Assembly (NCBI GenBank): GCA_002917075.1
Contig: NTMA01000029.1
Location: 2,810-66,809 of the forward strand
DNA length: 64,000 nt
Source: Hawksworthiomyces lignivorus
Lineage: Eukaryota > Ascomycota > Sordariomycetes > Ophiostomatales > Ophiostomataceae
Direction: 5' to 3'
The notes under the pieces were generated by a model that was given only the letters and a program-made list of their open reading frames with translations, did not search any database and had not been told where the DNA came from. The translations under genes and the position numbers were made by a program. Shown piece after piece: positions 1 through 11,500 of this stretch (position 1 is its first letter; every line of letters starts with the position of its first letter).

Positions 1-640
1 GGGTTGTGTTAGCCAAAAAAGAAAGAAAGAAAAGGAAATGAGACACTATACACGGCAATGGAGAAGAAGAAGAAGAAGAAGAAGAGAGCAAAAAGAAGGA
101 AACCGCAACTTACTCTTTTTTAAACATGGTGCCGGGTGGTGAAGCTCACGAGGTTTGCAAGAGATGCAATGCGGTGCAGTGCAGCAGAGCGCAAAGGAGA
201 AACGCGAGACTAATTGCCCCGCCACGAAAATTTGGCTGAGGAAATGGACGCACGCGCATGTATAAAGCGCAGAGCACAGAGCGGACCGCCTTCTGGGCTC
301 TGCCGACTGCTGCGGGGTAGTTGATCTTCGGCGGGAAGCTGATAACAGCTGATAGCGGCGGGTCGCTGGCACCAAATTTACAGGGGGCTACAGACGACAA
401 AGTGCACTATGAAGAGAGTCACGAGTGAGTTCGGTAGTGGCTGTCTGCTGCTTGTTCATATAAAAATGTTTGTATTGTTCTCAGATTGCTTCGCTCTTCG
501 CCATGCAAGATGCAATGGCTTCTCTCAAGATATTTATTCTTGCCGTAAACTATCCAACACGCAGTGGCCAGCGAGCGTCTGTCAATGAGTGCGACTCTGC
601 TTCGTCAAACGAGGCCTCCCCTCGTCTTCCTTCTCTTCTC
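1..640. other. Non-coding left edge
   Basis: No convincing gene is visible. The first 90 bases are purine-rich and include a GAA microsatellite. The remaining open frames have no recognisable domain and no splice logic. The stretch holds the 3' flank of the I78 inhibitor gene, which reads leftward and stops at 641. Confidence 0.5.
61..87. repeat. GAA trinucleotide microsatellite
   Basis: An almost pure run of gaa units ending in gagag, within a purine-rich non-coding stretch. It is a simple sequence repeat with no function visible. Confidence 0.85.
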
Positions 641-970
641 TCAGCCGTAATGAATTTTGGCCACCGTGCCTTCCTTGGTGAGTTCGACGTTCAGACGGTC
701 ATCTTGCACATCCTTCTCGTACTCCTGGCCATACTCGATAACTCGGGTCTTTGGTGGCAGATCGCTCTTGGAGAACGCCTGGAAGTATCTGGAGTCAGCC
801 TGGAGGGGGAAAGCACATACGCACAAGTACAATTGGAAATGTGGTCTATCCCTTACCGTTTCGCTTGACGTGCCGTCCGTGAGCGTCTTGCCCATCAGCT
901 TCATGATCCATTCCTGGGTCTTGCTGTCGCCCAAGTTGTTGGCGGACAGGCCGGGCACGACGAGCGGCAT
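641..970 (-). CDS. Peptidase inhibitor I78 family protein
   Basis: Small, probably cytosolic, 83-residue protein. The start is the ATG that gives MPLVVPG, the usual N-terminus of fungal members. One intron is inferred at 779-856 (donor GTAAGG, acceptor TTCCAG, 78 nt, phase 0), joining ..SSET to AFSKSDLPP. The C-terminal half carries the I78 signature: RVIEYGQ, then DRLNVELTKEGTV and a terminal HYG. In this family the conserved loop inserts into subtilisin-like serine proteases, so the likely role is an endogenous inhibitor of such proteases (family knowledge, not tested here). No signal peptide is seen. A nearer acceptor, 15 nt upstream, would add five residues (ADSRY..) and cannot be excluded. 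Confidence 0.8.
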   Translation of the reverse strand: MPLVVPGLSANNLGDSKTQEWIMKLMGKTLTDGTSSETVRDRPHFQLYLCVCAFPLQADSRYFQAFSKSDLPPKTRVIEYGQEYEKDVQDDRLNVELTKEGTVAKIHYG

Positions 971-2212
971 ATTGGGCGGTGCTGTCTTGTGAAGCTTGAA
1001 GTCTTTGAAAGGCAATTGAATAGGGACGCAAGCAGTGGAGAACAATCAATTGATGAGTCTACCAGAACAAGAAATTGAGACTGAATAAAAGGAAAAACAG
1101 AAAAATAATGTAGGCGGACATAGAGGTACAGAGATGTCTTAGATGATGATCTAATACAGCCGAGAGAAAGCTAAAGCAGTCTGGAAGGCAGCCGTGAAAG
1201 AAGCCCTCGACAGCTGGGGAGCACAAGCGATGACGTCGCTCTTATGCATCGAGACAAAGTGGCGTGGTCCTAGCGCCCAGTCCCACTTTTGCTTCTTCGC
1301 GGTTGTGCATCTTAGAAGCCAGAAAGGCGATGGACAAAGGCCAAAATGAACTATGCAGCACGAGATCAGCCAAAGACAACTTCTACAGCAATGAAAATGC
1401 ATCATCCGCAATAATACTGCTGGATCGGCATGCGGCTCTTTTCATAACATTCTGCACAGAGGAGCTGGCAGAGACATCTAGGAGATATGGTCACACGAAC
1501 TCGAAGCCAGGACGAACCTAGATTCTCCTCTGGAGAGCTGGACGCCTCTGTAGCACGCTTTCTATGTCTTGTACTGTGACTGGAAGAGGATGCAGTTGGT
1601 ACGACGTCTTGTTGATTCTATGATGTCGGCAGGCCCTCAATTGTGAGGCTACAGATAGTCAAAGAGAGGAACAGGAGGACGTGAAGTTTGGATGTAACAA
1701 TCTCATTGAATTAAATGCCCGGCGATGGTACTCAACAAAATCCATGATCGCAAGTTCGTGTGTAATATATCTCTGGCATGCCTAGACATGGCAACACAGT
1801 TGGGCATGATCCAAAACTCGTCCAAGAGTCTTAGCAGATGCCTATCTGAGCTGCCCCTGCTGCACGCCCTGGGATTTTCCCTCTGCATGACTCGTTCTGT
1901 TGCATCGCGACTTTGTATGCGTATGCATCCAACATGGCCCACGCCGGTAACGTCCACCGCAAATTGGCCGGGTTTGATGAGTGTGCCACGCCAAATCTGC
2001 GCCGCTGCTGCAATGCAATGCAAGGGTTGCGACCCTGTGAAATATGCCCGCCCTCAAGTCCGTATCAGTTGGCTGGGCTTGCATATCGCTGGAGTCGGAT
2101 AAATAGACGACCCCTCGACACCTATGTATGATAAGACTGTATTGTCCTCGTCTCTCAAGCTTCAAGATTCTCTCTGCAATACAATCTGGTCGATTCATCC
2201 CGAGCTTCAAAA
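971..2212. other. Intergenic, no gene recognised
   Basis: About 1.2 kb between two divergent genes, so it holds both promoters. Only short overlapping frames are present, with no domain. A TATA-like ataaataga lies near 2098-2107, about 110 bp before the ATG of the PLP enzyme. Confidence 0.5.
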
Positions 2213-3749
2213 ATGGCTTACTATAGGGACATCGCGTCTGCTGAATTGCCCAGCCAAGGCGCCGGAGCAGGGACCGCCGCCCTTGCTGCTACAGAAGACG
2301 CAGGGCCGGCGCGCGTCGCCTTTGGCAAGCCGGCCCGCAGCCTCTTCTTGTTTGCCCCCGACTATCTGAATCTGAACCATGGTAGGCCCCCCCCGTCACG
2401 CCGTCTCCCCTTCCAGCCTGGCTTGTGCGCCTGCTGAGACCGTCCTAGGCTCCTACGGCTCCATCCCCCGCGCCGTCCAGGTCAAGCTGCGCGAGTACCA
2501 GGACCAGATCGAGGCGCGGCCCGACCGCTTTGTGCGCTACGACTACGCGCCGATGCTGATCCGGAACCGGCAGGCCGCGGCCGACCTGCTGCGGGCGCCG
2601 CTCGACACTATCGTGCTGGTGCCCAACGCCACCACGGGCATCAACATTGTGCTGCGCAACCTGGCCTGGAACCCGGACGGCCGCGACGAAATCCTGTACT
2701 TTAGCACCATCTACGGCGCCTGCAACCGCGTGGTCGACTACGTCGCCGACACGCGCCACGGCGGCAGCGCGGTGCACGGCCGCCGCATCGACCTGGTCTA
2801 CCCGGTCGAGGATGCCGAGATTGTCGCCCGCTTCCGCGCCGCCGTGGCCGCCTCCACCGCCGCGGGGCGCCGCGCCCGCGCCTGCGTCATCGACGTCGTC
2901 TCGTCGCTGCCGGGCGTGCGCGTCCCCTTTGAGGCCCTGGTCGCCGCCTGCCGCGACCTCGGCGTGCTCTCCGTCGTCGACGGCGCCCAGGGCGTCGGCA
3001 TGGTCGACTTTGACCTGGCCGCGCTCGACCCGGACTTTTTCTGGACAAACTGCCACAAGTGGCTGCACGTCCCGCGCGGCTGCGCTGTCCTCTACGTGCC
3101 GCTGCGCCACCAGCCCGCCCTGCGCGCCACCTGCCCCGTCTCCCACGCCTACGTCCCCGCCACCTCCGCCGGCGACGGGTTTTTGGCTGGTGCGGCCGCC
3201 CCCGGCCCCGCTCCCACCGGCCGCGCCTGGACCGACATGTACGAGTGGGTCGGCACCGTCGACAGCTCGCCCTTCCTCTGCGTCGCCGACGCCCTCCAGT
3301 GGCGCCGCGACGTCTTCGGCGGCGAGCAAGCCGTCCGCCGCTACCTTGTCGACCTCGCCCGCGCCGGCGGCAGCGCCTGCGCCGCCGTCCTCGGCACCGA
3401 GGTCCTCGACAACTCCACCCGCACCGCCACCGAGTGCGCCATGGTCAACGTGCGGCTGCCCTTGGAGGTGCGCGACGACGGCGACGACGACGCCGCGGAC
3501 GCTGACGACGACGCCGCCGCCGCTGGCGTGCCGTGGGCCAAGGCCCCGGCCGTGGGCGGCTACATGGCAAAGACGCTCATCGACGAGTACCACACCGCCA
3601 TCGTCGTCTACCCCTACAACCGCCAGTTCTGGACCCGCTTGAGCGCCCAGGTGTACCTGGACGTCGACGACTTCAAAAGGGCCGGCGAGATCCTGCTGGA
3701 GCTGTGCGGCCGCGTCCGCCAGGGCGAGTGGCGTACCTGGACCGAGTGA
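2213..3749 (+). CDS. Class V PLP-dependent enzyme (Egt2 / isopenicillin-N epimerase-like)
   Basis: A 489-residue protein. Exon 1 is 2213-2381, the intron 2382-2448 (67 nt, phase 1) and exon 2 2449-3749; the splice restores the family motif LNLNHGSYGSIP. Visible motifs: NATTGINIVLRNL (phosphate-binding region), VIDVVSSLPGVRVPFEAL, VVDGAQGVG with the Asp that contacts the pyridine nitrogen, and NCHKWLHVPRG, where Lys260 should form the Schiff base with PLP. In fungi this arrangement (including FSTIYGAC) is typical of hercynylcysteine sulfoxide lyase, the last step of ergothioneine synthesis, and of proteins annotated isopenicillin-N epimerase; I cannot separate them by eye. An acidic DDGDDDAADADDDAA insert near residue 400 is unusual. 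No Egt1 gene is in the window. Confidence 0.85.
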
Positions 3750-3982
3750 TGTGCTTTTCGATGGCTAGGAGGGCTTGCTGGACTTCCGGCGTACGATCCC
3801 TTGCAGGCACTCATGTATTTACGTGAACCATATGCTTCATACAGAAAAGTTAATTCTGTCCTTCTCGCATTCTCCAAATCCTCACCTGCAAATATGCACA
3901 ACGAACAATCCCTATATCAAGGCATCTGTGTAGAGCGAGTACATATCCTATCGCGTACAAGGTATCATCAAAAAAAATCATT

Positions 3983-6900
3983 CTACGTCTCGCCCTTCTC
4001 GCTCTTCTCGTCGTCCTTGCCGTCCTGACCGTCCTGACCGTCCTGACCGTCCTGACCGTCCTGACCGTCCTGGCCATTCTCGCCCCACGCTTTCAGCTCG
4101 TCTACCACCTTCTTGTACATGGCGTGCTCGACGCCAAGCGTCGCTTTGAAGTTCGCCAGGTGCCGCTCGTACAGCGCCCGCGCTTGCGGGATCCGGCCCT
4201 GCTGGACGTACAGCGCGGCGAGGTCGTTGATGTTCTCGAGCGCGGGGACGGGGACGCGGCCTTGCTTGTCTGTCGACTTCTTTTCCAGGCCGCGCAGGGT
4301 CCGCAAGTACATGGCCTCGGCATCCTCCGGCCGTCCCTGGTCCCGGTACAGAGTGCCAAAGGCGTTGTACGCAACCAGCAGAAACATGTGGTCCGGCCCA
4401 ACCGTTTTCTCAATTTCCTGCAGCGTGCGGTCGAAGATGGCCTCGGCATCGTCGAGCCGGCCCTGCTTTATATAGACCTCAGCCAGGTCAGTGGCCGAGC
4501 TGAGCGTCTCCACGTGGCTCGGCCCCAGGACCTTTCTGTAGCCCTGATGCCCGCGGCGGAGCATGGCCTCCGCCCTGTCCAGCTGGTCCAGCCTGCCGTA
4601 GAGGATGCCCAGGTTGCATGTCACGCTCATGGTGGCCGGGTGGTCGGCGTCGAGCACCTTCTCGAAGCCCAGCATCGCGCGGCTGTACATGTCTTCTGCC
4701 GTGTCTAGCCGGCCCTGGTTCATGTAGAGGTTGCCAAGGTTGACGAGCGTGCTGAGCGTCGACGTGTGGTCCACGCCCAGCAGCTGCTCCTTGCGCTGCA
4801 GCGACGTATGGAACAAGGCTTCCGCCTCCTGCAGCCGGCCCTGGTCTCGGTAGACGATGGCCAGGTTGTTCAGCGTGTTGATCGTCCCGCTGTGGATCGG
4901 TCCAAGCACCTTCTCCCGGCCCGCCAGCGCCCGCTCGCACATGGCCTCGGCCTCTGCGAAGCGGCTCTGATCCAGGTACACGGTGCTCAGCGTGTGCACA
5001 GTGTGCAGCGTGTCCGGGTGGTCCGGCCCCAGCTCTTTCTCCCGCACCCGCAGCGTCCGGTCGAACATGGCCTCCGCCCGGTCGAACTGGCCCTTGTTGA
5101 CGCACACGCTACCCAGATCGTTGACCAGCTCGAGCGTCTCCAGGTGGTCTGGCCCCAGCGCCCGCTCGCGGATGCGGATGGCGCGGTCGAACATGACCTC
5201 GGCGTCGTCGAGGTGGCTCTGCGCCTGGAAGAGCTTGCCGAGCCGCCGCAGCGCCCACTCGTCGCCCGCCGCCACCGACACGCCGTCGCGCTGCAGCAGC
5301 TCCACGCAGCGCGCCGCGTGCCGCATCAGCCGCCGCTGCACCACGCAGTACGCCGGCGCCGTCTCGTCCGCCGGCACCTTGGCGCCCACGCACGCGATCG
5401 CCAGCCGCGCCAGCGCCTCGCTCCTGGTCTCGTTCAGTACGTGCACCGTCCACGCGTGCACGCAGTTGTGGATGCTGTAGCCGCGCGAATCCATCGCCTC
5501 GGCCGCCTCCGCTGTGCTTTGGTCTGCTCCTCCTCTTCCTCCTCCTCCTCCTCCTTCTTCTTTTCCTCCGCCCCCGCTGCGCCGCGCCGCCCCGGTGTCC
5601 GCCTCGACCAGCCCGTAGTCGCACAGGACGCGCACGGCGTCGTTGAACGCGATGCGGTCCTCGACCATGGCGCGGAACCACGCGGGGCCCGCCGCCCGGC
5701 CGCCCCGCAGCAGCTCGAACCAGACGTCCTCGTGGTCAAAGTACGCCCACAGCCGCAGCAGCAGCGCCGAGGTCGCGCTGCGCAGCTTCACCTGCGCGTA
5801 CGAGATGTTCCACGTCGAGTACAGCGCCTTGTCGTACGAGTCGAGCGACGGCGTCGTCTTCTGCAGCCGCTGCCACGACGTCCTGTGCATCTGCATGTAT
5901 TCCCCGCATGTCGTCGGCATGTTGTAGAGATACGCGCCCGCCGTGGCGAGGGCCAGCGGCAGGCCGTCGAGCTCTTTCGCGAGCTCCACTGCTGCAGCAT
6001 CTGGGAGTAGACCGTCCGTGTCAGCATATGCTGTCCGCAGATTCGACTGTTTCCTTGTCCGCCACTCTTACCTTTGCGCAAGTCAGGCCTGCCAGACGTG
6101 TGCGACAGGATGTCCAAGCCGGCCTCGATGTCTTGCAACTTCTTGAGGGGAATGCGGTGGCCAAACTGGATGCGGTACGACCGCGTCGTGATGACGACCG
6201 TGCCGTGGAAAGCGTCTGGTAGGAACGTTCGTATGTCGTACCCTTCAGAGGCGGCCGCTGCATCACCGTAAACATCTGCGTCTGCATCTGTATCTACGTC
6301 TGCGCCCGCGTCTGTGGCCGCGCTCGCCTCTGTTTTCTTGCCGCCTTCGTCCTTTCCGCCGAATACGGGGTTGTCATAGTTGTCGCAGATGATGAGCCAG
6401 CGCCGGTTCTTGGGCTCGTCGAACCACCGCCGGACCGCCCGCACCGCCGCGTCAAGGTCCTGCCGCTCGACCACCGCCTGGATGTAGGCGGCCGGCACGG
6501 GCAGCTCGTCCGCGATGCGCTCCGCGATGCGCGCGTAGCCCTGCGCCAGCGACGTCTTGTCGCGCGCGTTCAGCCAGAACACGGCCGAGTAGTCGTCCTG
6601 GTGCCGCGTCGCGTACTCCAGCGCCAGCTGCGTCTTGCCCATGCCGCCGAGGCCGTGGATCACCGCCGTGCGCCGCCCACTGCCTCGGCGGAGCACCTCG
6701 TCGAGCCGCGTCAGCTCGTCGCCCCGCGCTACGAAGTGGTCGGCCGGCGTCACGCCGGGCAGCCGGAAGCTGAGCGCGAACTCGTTGCCAAAGGAATACG
6801 TGCTCGCCCGAGACAGCATTGTGTTCGAACGAGACATGACTGTATTTGTCCGAGTGAGGGCTGCACCGTTAGCTCATAACAAAATATACATCTCTGCCAG

Positions 6901-7754
6901 GAAAAAGTCGACTTACTCCCGTTGGCTCTGCCCAGCTCCGCTTCGCGACTCTTGTCGATCTCCTCCAACAGCCGTGTGAATGCCCGCTCGCGGCCCTCGC
7001 CGTACAGCAGCGGTATATGTACGTCAAAGATTCCTAGCAGCGAGTACGCCTTGTCCTCCGGCCGCGTCGTCTCGCGGTGCTCCATCCACCCCATGCGTTG
7101 GTCGATGCTGAGCTCCGACAGCGCGCTGCTGCCGCGCAGCACCCCGTGCGGGATTCCAGTGATCTCATATATGCTCTCTTCCAGCGTCCGCTTGCTCCCC
7201 AGCGCTACCCCCTCCCGCGAAAAGAATTCCACGACTGCTGGTGCGATCAGCTCCTGCAGCGTCCAGCCGCGCGTAAACCACCGGGTTTTGCGGAATGCTG
7301 TCTTCCAGCGCGATCGACTCAGCATATCACGGTCGCGATCGTCGTCTTCGCCGTAGTTGTTGCCGTCATTCTCACTGCCGCCGTTGTCGTCGCCGACGTC
7401 TGCCTCTTGGGGCGTCCGCGAGACGTCTACGAGGTAGACATAACACTTGGCGGCGTCCCGGTACCAGCGGAACATGCAGCTGATCGTCTCTTGCAGTTCT
7501 GCGCTGCTCGACCGGTCGATGCAACACGTATCCACCCAGAAGTACCGCAGGCCGTCTCGCCGCGCCTGCTTGGCGCAGAAGCGGATCTTCTCGTACCCGT
7601 GCTTGTCCCTGCCCGTACCGTCTATCAGGTCCTTGAAGTGTACTTCATCCTCGCCCCATGTGTGCGAGAGAATCGCGTACGGCGGGATCTTGCCGTCCAG
7701 GAAGTTCTCTGTCAGGAAGATCTCGCCAACATCGTTGCGTTCTAAGAGGCGCAT
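3983..7754 (-). CDS. HET-NB-ARC-TPR NLR-like (STAND) protein
   Basis: A 1,214-residue protein from three exons: 7754-6917, 6860-6072 and 6000-3983 (introns of 56 and 71 nt, both phase 1; donors GTAAGT and GTAAGA). Residues about 1-190 are a HET domain, with the MRLLERNDVGEI start, [23 protein letters not shown] and [11 protein letters not shown]; the [18 protein letters not shown] motif follows. The NB-ARC module has the P-loop GLGGMGKT (349-356), Walker B-like WLIICDNYD, the sensor VVITTRS and GLPLALA (about 555). About nine 42-residue TPRs run from about 796 to 1186 (repeated GPDH..TL and LYxxQGR). The tail is a GQD tandem repeat. By analogy with fungal incompatibility STAND proteins it should sense a partner through the TPRs and trigger cell death through HET. 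An Ala/Asp-rich insert sits between Walker B and the sensor. Its TPR repeats are old and diverged, unlike the neighbour's WD repeats. Confidence 0.9.
4021..4074 (-). repeat. 9-bp minisatellite encoding GQD repeats
   Basis: Five perfect copies and one near-perfect copy of the 9-mer cgtcctgac (plus strand), in frame with the C-terminus of the NLR-like protein, where they encode consecutive Gly-Gln-Asp units before the lysine-rich end. The unit size keeps the frame, so copy-number change would alter only tail length. Confidence 0.95.
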
Positions 7755-8557
7755 CGCTAAGAGAGCTTGCCGTGAGCGCTAGCAGTCAACAGGTTGATTG
7801 TGAAGCAGCTGGATAAGAATGCGGGCATGGCAGAGCAGTAAAGAAAAGAGATTTTATTGCCCCCGTCGATGCTATGATTTCTTTATCCAAGAAATTTGTA
7901 GAAAGAACTGATCTAAGGAATCTTTGGAAGCTTTTTCGCTGAGCTGCTTTTGGACGATTTTCTCATAGTAGATTGAGATGCACTACAGCTTCACAGCGCT
8001 GACGATCATCTCTGGATACATGAGGCTTGAAGGATTTAGCAATGCACAACAGCCTATTTCTCTTTTATCGAGGATTGGACTCTTGCACACCGAATCTATC
8101 TTACGCTATAGCACGAATAGCCTGTATTCCCTGCACCGCTATATTAACGTCAAAGCCATCAAAGATTAAGAGGAAACGCAAGCGCAGAGAACACAATCGA
8201 ATACCAGACTATGACACAGGTGGGTTGCATAAGCAAATCATCGTGCGAAAGGCGACGAAAACCATAGAGATCGCTATGTTGTTGCTGAGCGATACTACTT
8301 AGCCACCCACTCCGAATTCGTTGAGAGCGACTCGGTTGCCATAATCATATACTTGCTCAAAAACATGAATCAGGTTAAATAGGCTTGATGTGCACAAGCT
8401 AGCGCGGGGAAAGAAGAAAAGCTCAAGACACCATCAAGCAAACGAAGAGTATTGACTCGGGTGATGTGATTCTTTCTATGGCTCTTAGATATGCAGAGGC
8501 TTATTGTTGCTGCCATTTCTGCTGCCATTTCTGGTGTTATAGTTACAGTCGCCATCA
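7755..8557. other. Intergenic between the two NLR-like genes
   Basis: AT-richer than its flanks. It holds the promoter of the downstream HET-NB-ARC-TPR gene and the 3' flank of the HET-NACHT-WD40 gene. No coding potential is recognised. Confidence 0.5.
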
Positions 8558-11500
8558 CTATTCTGTCATGATCTGTATTCTCCTCCTCTTCCTCCCTTTC
8601 GCTCTTTCATTTTCGCCTTCGCCCTCTTGACTCTCTCTTTCTAGCTGGAAAAAAAGTACTTGACCTGAGACATGTCCAAAGACAATAATATCACCGTTGA
8701 CAGCTACACCTGCCCTACGATACTCGGGGGGAAGCCAGAAAAGTTTCTTTCCATTTCGAGTGACCCAGTCACCCGCGACGAAGATTCCCCCGTCTAATGT
8801 AATACGATCTGTAAAATCAACACCTGAGGCCGGCCTAATGTTTAGCCTGCCTCGATCTGTCTGAAGGTATCGTCCATCTTTTGAGAACAGTAAATGCGAA
8901 AGACCTATGCCAACTTCGATCGTGCACTGGCACACACCTGACGTAATATCCCAGATGCGGACCGTATTATCGGACGAAGCTGTCGCGACTGTTTTGTCGT
9001 CGGGCGAAAAGGCAACAGCCCTAACATTGTGCATATGGCCGTCAAGTGTTTGCAGAGGTGCACCCGTAGCGGTATTCCAAAGCCGGGCAGTATTATCGGA
9101 TGAAGCCGTCGCGATTATTTTGCCGTCGGGCGAAAACGCTACATCATGAAGATCGCTTACATGATCCTCAAATGTTTGCAACAGTACACCAGTAGCAGTC
9201 TGCCAAAGCCTGGCCGTCTTATCGAATGAAGCTGTTGCGATAGTTTTACCGTCGGGCGAAAAGGCTACAGTGCTAATGTAGATTTTATGGCCTTTGAGTG
9301 TTTGCATTGCCACACCTGTAGCAGTATCCCAGAGCCGAGCCGTATCTGATGAAGACGTCGCGATTATTTTGCCATCGGGCGAAAACGCTATATTGTAAAC
9401 AGTGTCTCCATGGCCCTCGAGTGTTTGTATTAGTACACCCGTAGCGGCATTCCAAAGCCGGGCTGTATTATCGATTGAAGCCGTCACGACTATTTTGCCG
9501 TTGGGCGAAAATGCGGCAGTATCAATACTACTTGTATGGCCTTTTAATATAATTTCGTGCGTCCTCTTAGCAACATCCCAAAGCCGGACCGTCTTGTCCC
9601 AGGAAGCCGACGCGATCGACTTGCCGTCGGGGGAGAAGGCCACAGCCGTGACCCAGCTCGTATGACCTTTAAATGTAAGCTGACGCTCGCCCGTAATAGC
9701 ATCCCAAAGCCAGACTTCGCCTCTGGCAGAGGCTGACACGATCATCTTGCTGTCGGGTGAGAAGGCTATGGCGTCAACTAAGCTCGTATGGCCCCTAAAT
9801 GTAAGCCGACGTTCACCCGTGACGGCATCCCAAAGCTGGGCCGTCTTGTCCCAGGAAGCTGACGCGATCGACTTGCCGTCGGGGGAGAAGGCTATAGCGG
9901 CGACCGAGAACGTATGACATTGGATGGTGAAGTGAGGTGTGCCCAGAACTGTATCCCAAAGCCGGATTGTCTTATCTTCGGAAGCGGACGCGATCGATTT
10001 GCCGTCGGGGGAGAAGGCTATAGCAACGACCTGCCCCGTATGGTCCGTAAAGGTAAACCGACAGACACCCGTAATGGCATCCCAAATCTGGACCACAGTG
10101 TCGTGTTTTGCAGCTGACGCGATCGACTTGCCGTCGGGGGAGAAGGCCACAGCCGTGACCCATCTCGTATGATCTTTAAATGTAAGCTGACGCTCGCCCG
10201 TAATAGCATCCCAAAGCCAGACTTCCCAGTCACTAGAAGCTAACACGACAGTCTTGCTGTCGGGTGAGAAGGCTATAGCGATGATCCAGTTCGTATGGCC
10301 TCTAAATGTAAGCCGATGTTCACCCGTAACGGCATTCCAAAGCCGGACCGTCTTGTCCCAGGAAGCCGACGCGATCGACTTGCCGTCGGGGGAGAAGGCC
10401 ATAGCGGTGACCCTATCACTATGACCTTCCAGCGTCTGCCTACATTGATCCCAGAATTCTCCGACCCCTACCACAGTCTTGATGAACCGCCCGCGTTCAG
10501 CCCAGCACAATCTCTTGATTTCTGTCTGATTCGGACAAAAAATTAACGCAGCCCCATATACTTGCAAGGGAGCTCGCTCCATAATCCATCTATAGCTAGT
10601 GACGAACCTCTCAACATCTTCCAAAAACCTCGTAAGCTCAGGATACATGTTCGATTGCAACTACTTGCAATTAGCATTTTCCCAAGAAATACTCACAGGG
10701 ACTCATGCATACCTGAACAAGCTCCAAACACTTTCTTACCGAGATAATACTTTCTGGAAGTTTGCCCAAGAGGGAGAGACTCTCGATCCAGTGGAGAAGA
10801 TGCCTTTTGAGGAAAAAATAGACGTCCCCAGCGGCAGATAAATCTGCTTTGCGAGAAGAGCCATGGCCGCTCACCTTACAAAGGTGATCCATCCAGTAAA
10901 CGCACGAGTACTTGATAGAACCCAGAGGATTGCTAACCGGAGGCCTGATGTCCTTTATGGATGAACCAAAATCACGCAAGCCATAGACATTCCGGCGCAG
11001 AGTCGCCGACATGGCTTGCAACGATCTGGAGAAGATTTCATAGTGTACCTCCTCTATTCCAGACGAGAATAGGTCGTTGAAGACCTTTGTATATAAAAAG
11101 TCCTTTGCAGATTGATGAACAAAGTGGATAGTGTCTTCCCGAATAGTGATAAAAGAGCCACACGAATCAACAACCTCTCGTAATGAATGCAGGTCATTCG
11201 CTATATCGTCGAGCATCTCAACGAGAGATGCTAACTCTATCAGTGTGATGGGCCGGTACACAATCGCGACAGAAGCTAGTATCCGCTTGCAGAGATCGGC
11301 TCCGTCTGATTCGTACATTTGCCTCATCATTCGCTCATAAATAGAATCCAGTCCAGGCGGAAATGCGTTTAGCTTTGCAAGAGTGTTCCACCTTGCGATC
11401 TTCTCGAGATTCTGACAGACTAGAGCTACCCATAAGAAGGTATCATTTGCATTTGCTAATAGATGACCCAGCACTCCATCCCGCGTTTTATCATCATATC

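Noticed and set aside
2445..3593. A 382-codon minus-strand Gly/Val-rich frame
   Set aside because: Antisense of the PLP enzyme; it arises from high third-position GC.
4766..6010. A 414-codon plus-strand frame rich in Arg, His and Val
   Set aside because: Antisense of the TPR and winged-helix region of the NLR-like gene.
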